From Curtobacterium sp. MCBA15_001 (GTDB lineage Bacteria > Actinomycetota > Actinomycetes > Actinomycetales > Microbacteriaceae), in the NCBI RefSeq assembly GCF_001864835.1, contig NZ_MJGI01000008.1, positions 1 through 56,754 on the forward strand: a stretch of 56,754 nucleotides of DNA, written 5' to 3'. The notes under the pieces were generated by a model. The model was not told the DNA's origin. It made no database searches and saw nothing but the letters and a program-made list of their open reading frames with translations. A program made the position numbers and the translations under genes. Position 1 is the first letter of the stretch; every line of letters starts with the position of its first letter. This document shows, in pieces, positions 1-8,664 of this stretch.

Positions 1-38
1 AGGCCCGGTGCCAGCTGGCACCGGGCCTCCCGTCCGTC
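1..38. terminator. Truncated copy of the GACGGACGGGAGGC palindrome (terminator-like)
   Basis: A perfect 12-bp stem (1-12 with 17-28) encloses an AGCT loop, and CCCGTCCGTC follows at 29-38. The matching left arm would lie before the window. It ends 13 nt after the stop codon of the gene on the minus strand at 52-987, the usual position for an intrinsic terminator. There is no T-tract, which is common for actinobacterial hairpin terminators. It is the same element as the hairpin at 19551-19598. Confidence 0.7.
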
Positions 39-51
39 AGGTGGTGCGGAC

Positions 52-987
52 TCAGGCCGCCGGTTCGGCGGGATCCGTCGACTCCCGCTCCAACCGCGCG
101 ATGCGCGCGAGCGCTGCGCGCTCGGTCCCGGTCTGGTTGCCGAGCACCGCGCCGATGCCGTCGAGGACCAGGCCCGTCGTCCTGGCGACCGGGAACTCCA
201 CCGGGCCGACACCCGGCGACCGCAGCCCGAGCATCGACCGGTGCCGCGGGTCGAGCGTGGACACCGCGCCCTGGAACAGCGCCTGGTAGCCCGGCCGGAG
301 CATCCGGGCGAGGGGTGGGTTCTTGATGAACCGGACGACCTCGCGCGTGCGGGGCGTCACCGCGAGCTCACCGCGGTCGAGGTACCCGTTCATCTGGGCG
401 CGCAGCTCGGCCTCGGACTCGGGCGGGTCCTCGACGCGCATGAGCCGTCCGGCCGTCGCCCATTCTCGGACGTACGCGTCAGCGCCGCCGGGGATCGGGT
501 CGCCCCACTGCTCGGCGGCGCGGAGGAACGCGTCCGTGAAGGCCAGGTGCACCCAGCGCGCCAGGTCGGGGTCGTTCGCGGTGTAGTCCCGCGTGACGCC
601 GTGCCCGTCGACGTACTGGCCGCGGACCTTCTCGTGCAGCCGGAGCACCCACTGGCTGGCGCCGGTCGCCGTCGCGGTGTCCCCGTGCGAGACCGTGTAG
701 ATCCAACGGATGGTGCCCGCAAGCCGACCGAAGGGGTCCTCGCGGTAGCGGGAGTGGTCGGCGACGCCGGCGAGGGCCCCGGGGTGCATCGCCTGCACCA
801 GGAGCGCGCGGACCCCGGCGACGATGGTCTGCTTGCCGCCGTGCACCGACCACGTGGCCGACCCCGGGCCGAAGAACCCGGCGTCCGTGCCCTGTTCGAG
901 TTCGTCGACCCAGGCCGGACGCTCCGTCGAGCTCCCGGTGAAGGTGGTGTTGAGCCGGGAGCGGAAGGCGTCGGTGACGAAGGACAT
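52..987 (-). CDS. Oxygenase MpaB family protein (DUF2236)
   Basis: A 311-aa protein of the ER-bound oxygenase mpaB / rubber oxygenase superfamily (DUF2236). Some characterised members are heme-b oxygenases; the substrate here is unknown. The family signature is visible as WSVHGG near residue 46 followed by QAMHPGALAGVADHS near 65-79, whose histidines are candidate heme ligands. No signal peptide or clear membrane span is seen, so it is probably cytoplasmic. The ATG at 987 is chosen because the conserved domain begins soon after it, and a weak -10-like CACGAT lies 6 nt upstream. It is divergent from the acyl-CoA ligase, with 13-bp iterons in the shared promoter. Family confident, role unknown. 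Confidence 0.8.
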   Translation of the reverse strand: MSFVTDAFRSRLNTTFTGSSTERPAWVDELEQGTDAGFFGPGSATWSVHGGKQTIVAGVRALLVQAMHPGALAGVADHSRYREDPFGRLAGTIRWIYTVSHGDTATATGASQWVLRLHEKVRGQYVDGHGVTRDYTANDPDLARWVHLAFTDAFLRAAEQWGDPIPGGADAYVREWATAGRLMRVEDPPESEAELRAQMNGYLDRGELAVTPRTREVVRFIKNPPLARMLRPGYQALFQGAVSTLDPRHRSMLGLRSPGVGPVEFPVARTTGLVLDGIGAVLGNQTGTERAALARIARLERESTDPAEPAA

Positions 988-1036
988 GGCCCCATCGTGC
1001 GTCGTGCTCCTGACATTCGCCCGGGGTGCGTACAGG

Positions 1037-1088
1037 CGGTGTTCCCAGCAGGAGTTCTCGGCCGGTGTTCCCGGTCGGTGTTCCCAGC
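1037..1088. repeat. Four 13-bp tandem iterons in a divergent promoter
   Basis: CGGTGTTCCC occurs exactly at 1037, 1063 and 1076, and a degenerate copy (AGGAGTTCTC) sits at 1050. All four are therefore in a 13-bp register. The array lies between the divergent oxygenase and acyl-CoA ligase genes, 20-70 nt upstream of the likely ligase -10, where a regulator could bind. Confidence 0.7.
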
Positions 1089-1107
1089 CCACCCTCGGCA
1101 CGGCCGA

Positions 1108-1113
1108 TAGGTT
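1108..1113 (+). promoter_or_regulatory. -10 element TAGGTT for a leaderless acyl-CoA ligase transcript
   Basis: TAGGTT ends 6 nt before the GTG at 1120, placing the expected transcription start on the start codon. No Shine-Dalgarno sequence is present. No convincing -35 is visible. Confidence 0.6.
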
Positions 1114-1119
1114 GGCCGG

Positions 1120-2802
1120 GTGACCATCGACACGCCTCGTCCCTGGCTTGCCTCCTACGCGTCGGGGGTGCCGCACGACATCGAGGAGCCCTCCGGGTCG
1201 CTCGTCGACCTGGTGGAGCAGTCCGCCCGGCGGTTCCCGAAGAAGGTGGCGCTCGAGTTCTTCAAGCGCACGACGACCTACGCCGAGCTCGAGGACCAGA
1301 TCACCCGTGCCGCGAACGGGCTGCGCAAGCTCGGGGTGACGGCCGGCGACCGTGTGGCCCTGGTGCTGCCGAACTGCCCGCAGCACGTCGTGGCGTTCTA
1401 CGCGGTGCTGCGGCTCGGTGCCGTCGTCGTCGAGCACAACCCGCTGTACACGCCCCGCGAGCTGCGCCACCAGTTCGAGGACCACGGCGCGAAGGTCGCC
1501 ATCGCGTGGGACAAGTCCGTCGCCACGCTGCAGGAGTTCCCGGCCGACGTCCGACTCGACGCGATCGTCTCCGTCGACCTGACGCGGGCCATGCCGCGAT
1601 CGACCCGGCTGGCACTGTCGCTGCCCGTGGCCAAGGCGCGCGAGTCCCGCGCGAAGCTGACCACCTCGGTGCGCGGCACGACGAAGTGGGACGACCTGGT
1701 GTCCTCGCGGCGGCTGTCCCGCAAGCACGCACGGCCCGCCACCGACGACACCGCGTTGATCCAGTACACCTCCGGCACGACCGGCACCCCGAAGGGCGCG
1801 GTGCTCACCCACCGCAACCTCATCGCGAACGCCGCACAGTCGCGGGCATGGGTCCCCCAGATCCGTCCCGGTGACGGCAGCGTCGTCTACGCGATCCTGC
1901 CGATGTTCCACGCCTACGGCCTGACGCTCTGCCTGACCTTCGCGATGAGCATGGCCTCGCGCCTGGTGCTGTTCCCGGCCTTCGACCCGGCGCTCGTCCT
2001 GCCCGCGACCAAGCGGCACCCGCCGACGTTCCTGCCGGCCGTGCCCCCGATCTACGCCCGGCTGCAGCACGCCGCCGACGCCGCGAAGGTCTCCCTGCGC
2101 GGCATCGAGATCGGCATCTCCGGTGCGATGGCCCTGTCAGCCGACGTGGTCGAGCCGTGGGAGCAGCGCACGGGCGGGTTCCTGGTCGAGGGCTACGGCC
2201 TCTCCGAGTGCTCCCCCGTCCTGATGGCGAACCCGGTGTCGCACGCTCGGCGCGAGGGCTCGATCGGCCTGCCGCTGCCGTCGACCGAGGTCCGCGTGGC
2301 CGACCCGGACGACCCGACGAAGGTGCTCGGCACGGACGAGCCCGGCGAGCTCCAGGTCCGCGGCCCGCAGGTGTTCAGCGGCTACTGGGGCAAGGCCGAT
2401 GCCACGGACGAGGTCTTCACCACCGACGGCTGGTTCCGCACCGGGGACATCGTGCAGATCGACGCCGAGGGCTTCGTCCGGATCGTCGACCGCCTCAAGG
2501 AACTGATCATCACCGGCGGCTTCAACGTCTCGCCGACCGAGGTCGAGGACGCCCTGGTCAAGCACCCCAGCGTGCGCGAGGTCGCCGTCGTGGGCATCAC
2601 CCAGGGTGGCAACGAGCAGGTCGTCGCCGCCGTCGTGCCGGTCGACCCGGACACGTTCGACGCCGACGCGCTGCGCTCCTACGCGCGGGAGCACCTGGCC
2701 GCCTACAAGGTGCCGCGCCGCGTCGTCGTGGTCGAGGACCTGCCGCGCTCGATGATCGGCAAGGTCCTGCGCCGCAAGGTGCGCGACCAGATCACCGGGT
2801 AG
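1120..2802 (+). CDS. Long-chain fatty-acid--CoA ligase (FadD-like)
   Basis: A 560-aa ANL-superfamily adenylate-forming enzyme. It would activate a fatty or other carboxylic acid with ATP and load it onto CoA in the cytoplasm. The P-loop motif YTSGTTGTPKG is at about residues 216-226, the A5-like GYGLSE at about 358, GWFRTGD at about 438, and the C-terminal catalytic lysine region SMIGKVLRRK at about 545. Length is normal for FadD. The GTG start is supported by the leaderless -10. Its 3' end overlaps the convergent EamA pseudogene by 11 bp. The exact substrate cannot be read from sequence; medium or long-chain acids are the default guess. Confidence 0.9.
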   Translation: MTIDTPRPWLASYASGVPHDIEEPSGSLVDLVEQSARRFPKKVALEFFKRTTTYAELEDQITRAANGLRKLGVTAGDRVALVLPNCPQHVVAFYAVLRLGAVVVEHNPLYTPRELRHQFEDHGAKVAIAWDKSVATLQEFPADVRLDAIVSVDLTRAMPRSTRLALSLPVAKARESRAKLTTSVRGTTKWDDLVSSRRLSRKHARPATDDTALIQYTSGTTGTPKGAVLTHRNLIANAAQSRAWVPQIRPGDGSVVYAILPMFHAYGLTLCLTFAMSMASRLVLFPAFDPALVLPATKRHPPTFLPAVPPIYARLQHAADAAKVSLRGIEIGISGAMALSADVVEPWEQRTGGFLVEGYGLSECSPVLMANPVSHARREGSIGLPLPSTEVRVADPDDPTKVLGTDEPGELQVRGPQVFSGYWGKADATDEVFTTDGWFRTGDIVQIDAEGFVRIVDRLKELIITGGFNVSPTEVEDALVKHPSVREVAVVGITQGGNEQVVAAVVPVDPDTFDADALRSYAREHLAAYKVPRRVVVVEDLPRSMIGKVLRRKVRDQITG

Positions 2803-3747
2803 CGCGCCGCACGGGGACCACTCGGGCGCGCGCCGGCACGGCGAGCAGCCCGACGCCGAGCACGACGAGCGCGACGCCCGTCCACCCCGCCGGGCCCAGG
2901 TGCTCCCCCACGACGAGCACCGCCAGCACCGCGGCCACGACCGGCTCGAGCAACGACACCAGCGTGGCCGCCGACGCCCGGACACTCCGCAACCCGAGCG
3001 CGTACAGCGAGTGACCGAGCACGGTCGGCACGAGCGCCAGGTACAGGAACACCGGCCAGTTCGCCGCGACCCCGAGGGACTCGTGCCCGACGACGACGGC
3101 CAGCACCACGAGCGGCACCGCCGACAGCCCGAACACCGCGCCGACGGTGCCGCGGCCCGAACCGCTCCGCTGCATCCCTCGCCCGACCGTCCACGTGTAC
3201 AGGGCGTAGGTCGCACCAGCCACGAGCGCAGCAGCCACGCCGACAGCCAGGGACCCCGCTCCCGGGTCGCCGGCCCGCGCGAGCACGACGACGACCATGC
3301 CCGCGGTGCTCACGACCGTCGCCGCGACCCACCGCACCCCGACCGGACGTCGGTCGACCAGCCACTCGACGACCCCCGCGAACACCGGCGAGGACCCGAT
3401 CGCGATCGTCGTCCCGAGCGCGATGCCCGCGCCGGCCAGCCCGGCGTAGAACCGGCCAGCCCGGCGTAGAAGGCGACGGCGTAGACGACGAGGGACGCCG
3501 CGCCGAGCCACACCCACCGTCGGGCACCCGGCTCGAGGACCGCCCGCACCGTCGCACGCCCGTGCGTCGCGGCCAGGACGAGCCCGCCGACCCCGAAGGT
3601 CACCGCGCCGAAGACGATCGCGGACACCCCGGGGGCGAAGTGCGTGGCGGTGCCCGTCGTGCCCCAGAGGACAGCGGCCCCGACCACGGCCAGGGCGCCG
3701 ACGCCCGGACGTGCGGTGGTGCCGGCAGCGGGGACCGGGGTCGTCAC
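2792..3747 (-). pseudogene. EamA/DMT-family transporter disrupted by a 20-bp tandem duplication
   Basis: Two overlapping reading frames encode the halves of one 10-helix drug/metabolite transporter. The N-terminal half begins at a GTG at 3747 (VTTPVPAAGTTARPG) and runs to VVYAVAFYAGLAG. The C-terminal half resumes with FYAGLAGAGIALGTT and ends at 2792. The break falls on an exact 20-bp tandem duplication (3432-3451 and 3452-3471) that encodes FYAGLAG twice and shifts the frame. The span is 956 nt; removing 20 nt leaves 936 nt, an uninterrupted 311-aa protein. The start overlaps no neighbour and lies 18 nt after the APC permease stop. It is non-functional as read unless slippage restores the frame. 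Confidence 0.88.
3432..3471. repeat. Exact 20-bp tandem duplication (frameshift lesion)
   Basis: The unit CCGGCCAGCCCGGCGTAGAA occurs twice head to tail. Flanking bases differ, so the duplication is exactly 20 bp. 20 is not a multiple of 3, which accounts for the frameshift in the EamA gene. Confidence 0.95.
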
Positions 3748-3764
3748 GCGTGGGCGCCGGGACG

Positions 3765-5747
3765 TCACGACACGTGGACGCTGGGCCGTCGCGACACCTC
3801 GGGCTCGGCTTCGCGCAGGACCTCGCGCGTCACGGGAGCGACGTCGCCGACCCCGGTGAACACGAAGCGGATCGCGTTCCGGATCGGGCTGCCCTCGTTC
3901 CACTCGAAGTAGATGCTGGGCACGACGCCGGCCAGGTCGCGGATGGCGAGCAGCGTCGACGCGATCGTGTTCGGCACGTTGCCGGACCGGACCCGCAGGA
4001 CCCGGTGCCCGTGGACGACGTGGCCCTCGACCACCAGGTCCTCCTCGAAGTCGGAGGAGTCGGCGGGCAGCACCTCGAGGAACATCGTGGGCACCCGCGC
4101 GGGGATCCCCGAGTCACGGCGTTCCTCACGCCCCTTGGCCCGGTAGGCGGCGGCGGTGCCGGCCCCGGGCTCGTTCGCGATGATGCAGACCGAGCTGAAC
4201 TGGTCGGCGTCGGCCTCGACGAACTGCCGGGCGGTGGCGTCGAGGACGATCGACGACGCGCGGAGCTCGAATGACCGGCGGACGCGAGAGACGAGCGACA
4301 CGACCACGATCGCGATGATGAACACCGCCGCGATCCGGACGCCGTCGGGTCGCTCGATGACGTTCGCGATCGTGGTGTACACGAACACGACCGCGATGAT
4401 GCCGAAGCCGATCGTGCGCTTCTTCTGCTGCTTGCGGCGGGCCGAGAGCGTCACGGCGACCGCGGCACTGGTGATGAGGACCAGCACACCGGTGGCGTAC
4501 GCCCCGCCCTGCGCGTCGACGTTCGCCTGGAAGATGATCGTGATGACGAACGCGATGAGCGTGAAGATGATGACGAGCGGCCGCGTCGCCCGTGCCCACT
4601 GCGGTGCCATGCCGTAGCGGGGCAGGAAGCGCGGCACCAGGTTGAGCAGGCCGGCCATCGCACTCGCGCCGGCGAACCACAGGATCGCCACGGTCGAGAA
4701 GTCGTACACGGACCCGAAGACGCCCCCCAGGTACTCGTGCGCCAGGTAGGCCAGCGCGCGACCGTTCGCCCCACCACCCGGCTGGAACTCGCGCTGCGGG
4801 ATGAGGAACGTCGTGACGATCGACGAGGTGATGAGGAACGAGCTCATGATCACGGCAGCGACGGTGAGCAGGCGCTTGGTCCCCCGGATGCGTCCCTCGG
4901 GTCGGGCGCTCGTGGCGTCGGCGGCGTCGCCCTTCACCTGCGGCATCACCGCCACGCCCGTCTCGAAGCCGGACAGGCCGAGCGCGAGCTTCGGGAACAC
5001 GACGAGCGCGATGCCGATCATCACCAGGGGGTTGCTGTGCTGGGCGGTCAGTCCGCTCCACCAGTCACTGGCGACCCGCGGGTGCTCGAACACGTGGAAC
5101 AGCGCGACCCCGACCACGACGGCGTTGAGCACGAGGTAGACGGCCACGAGGCCCACGGCGATGCCGATGGCTTCCTTGAAGCCGCGCAGGAACACGACGC
5201 CGAGCAGGAGCAGCAGTGCGAGGGTGAGCGGCACCGGGATGTCGGTGAACCAGTGCGGCGTGAAGGGGTTCTCGGCGATGTGCGCGGTGGCGTCCGCCGC
5301 GGACAGCGTCATCGTGATCATGAAGTCGGTGACGGCGAACCCGAGCAGCACCAGCACGAACAGCTTGCCGGCCCACCACGGCAGCAGCTTCTCGAGCATC
5401 ATGATCGACCCGGCGCCACGGAAGCTGTCCTGCGCCACGCGGCGGTACACCGGCAGCGCCCCGAACAGCGTCACGAGCACGAGCACGATCGTGGCGATCG
5501 GCGAGAGCAGCCCCGCGGCGAGCGCGGCGATGGCGGGCTGGTAGCCGAGCGTCGAGAAGTAGTCGACGCCGGTCAGGCACATGACGCGCCACCACGAGTG
5601 GGTCTTCTCGACCTCGACCTGGTGCGGACCCTGGTGGTCGGCGCCGCGGTCGGACCCCTGCAGCATCCACTGGCGCAGCCGGTCGTTCCGGCGTGGGACG
5701 GGCGCGCGGACGGCGGGGTCGGCGCGCTCGGCGTCTGTCGCGGTCAT
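3765..5747 (-). CDS. APC-superfamily amino-acid permease
   Basis: A 660-aa multispanning membrane protein. After a hydrophilic N-terminus of about 50 residues come the APC-like first helices ([21 protein letters not shown] near residue 58) and about 12 hydrophobic segments to around residue 490. A soluble C-terminal region of about 150 residues follows, longer than in typical 450-500 aa amino-acid permeases. It resembles the large actinobacterial APC transporters with C-terminal cytosolic domains. The substrate is unknown. It stands between the EamA pseudogene and the DrrAB-like operon, with its own 64-bp upstream gap. Confidence 0.82.
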   Translation of the reverse strand: MTATDAERADPAVRAPVPRRNDRLRQWMLQGSDRGADHQGPHQVEVEKTHSWWRVMCLTGVDYFSTLGYQPAIAALAAGLLSPIATIVLVLVTLFGALPVYRRVAQDSFRGAGSIMMLEKLLPWWAGKLFVLVLLGFAVTDFMITMTLSAADATAHIAENPFTPHWFTDIPVPLTLALLLLLGVVFLRGFKEAIGIAVGLVAVYLVLNAVVVGVALFHVFEHPRVASDWWSGLTAQHSNPLVMIGIALVVFPKLALGLSGFETGVAVMPQVKGDAADATSARPEGRIRGTKRLLTVAAVIMSSFLITSSIVTTFLIPQREFQPGGGANGRALAYLAHEYLGGVFGSVYDFSTVAILWFAGASAMAGLLNLVPRFLPRYGMAPQWARATRPLVIIFTLIAFVITIIFQANVDAQGGAYATGVLVLITSAAVAVTLSARRKQQKKRTIGFGIIAVVFVYTTIANVIERPDGVRIAAVFIIAIVVVSLVSRVRRSFELRASSIVLDATARQFVEADADQFSSVCIIANEPGAGTAAAYRAKGREERRDSGIPARVPTMFLEVLPADSSDFEEDLVVEGHVVHGHRVLRVRSGNVPNTIASTLLAIRDLAGVVPSIYFEWNEGSPIRNAIRFVFTGVGDVAPVTREVLREAEPEVSRRPSVHVS

Positions 5748-5811
5748 GGGCCGATCGTAAGCCGTCCGACAGACCCGCCGCGCGCCCGGCGCCCCACCTG
5801 TGGAGAGTCGC

Positions 5812-6660
5812 CTACTTCGAGCTGATCCGCGTGTACTTGTTCACGGCCCACGGCACGAACACCACGAGCATCACGCCGATTCCGATCAGCACGGTGACGA
5901 CGGGGTGCTGCATCGTCCAGATTTCCGGGACCGGGGCCGACCCCACGTTGCCGAACAGCTCGCGCGCCGCCTGCACCAGCGACGACACCGGGTTCCACTC
6001 GGCGAACACCCGCAGCACCAGCGGCAGCGTGTCGCTCGGCACGAAGGCGTTCGACACGAACGTCAGCGGGAACAGGATCATGAACGAGGCGTTGTTGATC
6101 ACCTCGGGCGTCTTGACGCTCATGCCGAGCAACGCCATCACCCAGCTGAAGGCGTAGCTGAACAGCAGCAGCAGCCCGATGCCCGCCAGGAACTCGAGCG
6201 GCGACGAGTTCACGCGCCACCCGACGGCCAGTCCGGTGAGCATCATGATCACCATCGAGATGGTGTTGAGCACGAGGTCGCTGTTGGTCCGGCCGACCAG
6301 CACCGCGGACGCCGACATCGGCAGGGTGCGGAACCGGTCGATCAACCCCTCCTTCAGGTCCTGGGCCATCGCCGAACCGGAGAAGGTCGCGCCGAACACC
6401 ACCGTCTGCGCGAAGATGCCCGCCATCAGGAACTGCGTGTAGTCCGTCCCCTGCACCGCGATCGCACCGCCGTACACCTGGCTGAACAGCAGCACGAACA
6501 TGATGGGCTGCAGCACGGCGAACACGAGCATGTCCGGCGAGCGCTTGATCTTGATGAGGTTCCGCTTGGTGACGGTCCAGCCGTCCTCGAACCAGACCGC
6601 GACCGGGGCGGTGACCACGACGGGCATCTGCCGGCCGGGAGGAGCGATGGTGGCGGTCAT
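5812..6660 (-). CDS. ABC-2 type exporter permease (DrrB-like)
   Basis: A 282-aa membrane subunit with six predicted helices and the ABC-2 pattern ([20 protein letters not shown] near residue 50; conserved [14 protein letters not shown] near 115). It is the translocation partner of the ATPase just upstream; its ATG overlaps that gene's stop (ATGA at 6657-6660), indicating translational coupling. The DrrAB family exports hydrophobic drugs or lipids. No biosynthetic genes are adjacent, so general resistance or lipid export is as likely as antibiotic self-protection. Confidence 0.85.
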   Translation of the reverse strand: MTATIAPPGRQMPVVVTAPVAVWFEDGWTVTKRNLIKIKRSPDMLVFAVLQPIMFVLLFSQVYGGAIAVQGTDYTQFLMAGIFAQTVVFGATFSGSAMAQDLKEGLIDRFRTLPMSASAVLVGRTNSDLVLNTISMVIMMLTGLAVGWRVNSSPLEFLAGIGLLLLFSYAFSWVMALLGMSVKTPEVINNASFMILFPLTFVSNAFVPSDTLPLVLRVFAEWNPVSSLVQAARELFGNVGSAPVPEIWTMQHPVVTVLIGIGVMLVVFVPWAVNKYTRISSK

Positions 6661-7670
6661 CGCGCCGTCTCCTTCTCCTGAGCACCAGCCCGCACAGCGG
6701 ACGCAGCGTCGTCCTCGTCCGCCGTGGCCGCGTGCCCGGTGAGGCGGAGGAACACGTCGTCGAGCGTGGGCCGTCGCATGCCCGCGTCGTGCAGGTCGAT
6801 GCCGGCCTCGCCCAGGTCGGCCAGCACCCGCTGCAGCGCTGCCGGCCCCGCGTCGACGGCGACCGCCCGCGTGCGGCCGTCGCCGGAGACCTCGACGTCA
6901 CCGGTCCCGTAGCGCCGGAGCACCGTCGTGGCCGCGTCGCCGTCGGCCTCGTCGACCAGGGTGACCACCACCCGGTGCCCACCGACCTGCGCCTTGAGCT
7001 GGTCGGCGGTCCCCTCGGCGATCACGGTCCCGCCGTCGATCACCGCGATGTCGTCGGCCAGCCGGTCGGCCTCTTCCAGGTACTGCGTGGTGAGCAGCAC
7101 CGTGGCGCCGTCCGCGACGAGCCGCTCGATGATGCCCCAGAGCGACAGGCGGCTGCGTGGGTCGAGCCCGGTCGTCGGTTCGTCGAGGAACAGCACGCTC
7201 GGGTTCATCACGAGCGCCCCGGCCAGATCGATGCGACGCCGCATGCCGCCGGAGAACCCCTTGACGGGTCGGTCGCCGGCCTCGGACAGGTCGAACACGT
7301 CGATGAGCTCGCGCGCCCGCTGCCGCGACGCCTTGCCGCCGAGGTGGTAGAGCCGACCGATCATCTCGAGGTTCTCGAACCCGGTCAGGTTCTCGTCGAC
7401 GGCGGCGTACTGCCCGGAGACGCCGATGGAGCGCCGCGTGGCCTGCGGGTCGGCGACGACGTCCACGCCCGCGATGGTCGCCGAGCCTGCGTCCGGCTTG
7501 ATCAGGGTCGTCAGGACCTTGACCGTGGTGGTCTTGCCCGCACCGTTCGGCCCGAGCAGGGCGGTCACGGTCCCCTGGGGCACCGACAGGTCGAGACCGG
7601 CCAGGGCGTGCACCGGTCCCGACTTCGATCGGTAGGTCTTGGTCAGCCCGGAGGCCTCGATGATCGCCAT
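6657..7670 (-). CDS. ABC transporter ATP-binding protein (DrrA-like)
   Basis: A 337-aa ATPase powering the permease encoded downstream. Walker A GPNGAGKTTT is at residues 40-49, the signature FSGGMRRRIDLA near 140, and Walker B VLFLDEPTTGLD just after it. The C-terminal domain of about 110 residues after the nucleotide-binding domain is typical of DrrA-type exporters. The ATG at 7670 has a GAGGGAG ribosome-binding site at good spacing. Confidence 0.9.
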   Translation of the reverse strand: MAIIEASGLTKTYRSKSGPVHALAGLDLSVPQGTVTALLGPNGAGKTTTVKVLTTLIKPDAGSATIAGVDVVADPQATRRSIGVSGQYAAVDENLTGFENLEMIGRLYHLGGKASRQRARELIDVFDLSEAGDRPVKGFSGGMRRRIDLAGALVMNPSVLFLDEPTTGLDPRSRLSLWGIIERLVADGATVLLTTQYLEEADRLADDIAVIDGGTVIAEGTADQLKAQVGGHRVVVTLVDEADGDAATTVLRRYGTGDVEVSGDGRTRAVAVDAGPAALQRVLADLGEAGIDLHDAGMRRPTLDDVFLRLTGHAATADEDDAASAVRAGAQEKETAR

Positions 7671-7724
7671 GCCAACTCCCTCGTCAGACGTGGTACCACG
7701 CAGGGTCCGGCGTCGAGCCGGACG

Positions 7725-8504
7725 TCAGATGTCGAATCCGCCGCCCATGTCGCCGCCGAAGTCGTCGAAGCCGCCGCCGCCCCCGAAGTCGGAGCCGCCA
7801 CCGTCGTCGTACGACGCGTTCTCGGCACCAGTGTCCCCCGAACCACCGTCGCCCGCATCCCCCGATCCGCCGTCACCCGACGCGTCCGTTCCACCGTCGA
7901 ACGACCCGGCGTCCGGCTGGAACGCGCTCATCAGCGACGAGGCGATGACGTAGCCCGCCACGGACCCGAGGATCGACGCACCGAGCATGCCGCCGAACGA
8001 GGGGCCCTGACGCTGGCCGAACCCACCGCCCATGCCGCGGCCACCGCCGTTCATGCCGCCGAGCGAGCGCTCCATGTAGCCGGGCTGCCGGATCTCCGAG
8101 CGCGTCGCTGCCTGGGCCAGGGAGCGGGGGTCGTCGCCACGCGGCGCCTCGCCCTCGGGCGCCGTCCGCGCGAACTCCTCGTAGACCATCCGTCGCTGTT
8201 CCGGGGTCAACCGCTCGAAGGCCTCGGCGTGGACTTCCTCGATGCGCTCGGGCGGCGCCGTCTTCAGCAGGTAGCGGTACCGCTCGACGGCCTGCTCGTC
8301 CTCGGACCGAGCGCCGGGCGCACCGGCTCCGGAACCCGGACCCACCCACCCACCGGCAGCGACGGGCGCGACCGGAGCGGCGTTGTACGACTGCTGCCCG
8401 TACTGGTAGCCCTGCGGCTGCTGCGGGGCCTGCGGCTGCCCCCAGGCCGGCGCCTGCTGCTTCGATCGGTCTTCACGGCCGAGCAGACGGTCGAGGAATC
8501 CCAT
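7725..8504 (-). CDS. Unrecognised protein with Gln-rich linker and Gly/Asp-rich tail
   Basis: A 259-aa protein that I do not assign to a characterised family. It has four visible parts: a short conserved N-terminus (MGFLDRLLGREDR), a Gln/Pro/Tyr-rich low-complexity linker (residues 17-55), a soluble helical region (about 65-150) containing RLTPEQRRMVYEEFA, and one hydrophobic segment (ASILGSVAGYVIASSLMSAF, about 175-195). The tail is rich in Gly, Asp and Ser (FDDFGGDMGGGFDI). The tail resembles those of some TPM-domain and membrane-anchored actinobacterial proteins. The ATG at 8504 follows a GGAGCG ribosome-binding site. A single-gene transcript is likely. Confidence 0.75.
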   Translation of the reverse strand: MGFLDRLLGREDRSKQQAPAWGQPQAPQQPQGYQYGQQSYNAAPVAPVAAGGWVGPGSGAGAPGARSEDEQAVERYRYLLKTAPPERIEEVHAEAFERLTPEQRRMVYEEFARTAPEGEAPRGDDPRSLAQAATRSEIRQPGYMERSLGGMNGGGRGMGGGFGQRQGPSFGGMLGASILGSVAGYVIASSLMSAFQPDAGSFDGGTDASGDGGSGDAGDGGSGDTGAENASYDDGGGSDFGGGGGFDDFGGDMGGGFDI

Positions 8505-8548
8505 GGTGAACGCTCCTTCGGTGCGGACGCGATGCCCGCAGGACTGCC

Positions 8549-8554
8549 ACAGTA
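8549..8554 (-). promoter_or_regulatory. Candidate -10 TACTGT upstream of the Gly-rich protein
   Basis: On the minus strand TACTGT lies about 45 nt before the ATG at 8504, leaving a short leader that contains a GGAGCG ribosome-binding site. Confidence 0.45.
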
Positions 8555-8616
8555 GGGTCGCCGGACGACCGCTGACTGTACGCCCGCACAGAATGCGGTG
8601 AACGGCACCGGGTGAC

Positions 8617-8660
8617 GGCCTGGAGGCCCGGGACGGCCCCGCCACGCGCCTCCTGTCCGA
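8617..8660 (-). terminator. Imperfect GGAGGC...GCCTCC hairpin after the GDPD-IMPase gene
   Basis: The arms GGCCTGGAGGCCCGGGACGG and GCGCCTCCTGTCC pair imperfectly a few nt after the minus-strand stop at 8665. Core and position match the other members of the dispersed palindrome family. Confidence 0.5.
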
Positions 8661-8664
8661 CGCG

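Noticed and set aside
3310..3903. A separate 197-aa gene upstream of the EamA C-terminal half
   Set aside because: It is the N-terminal half of the same transporter in the frame before the 20-bp duplication, plus antisense residues from the APC permease 3' end.
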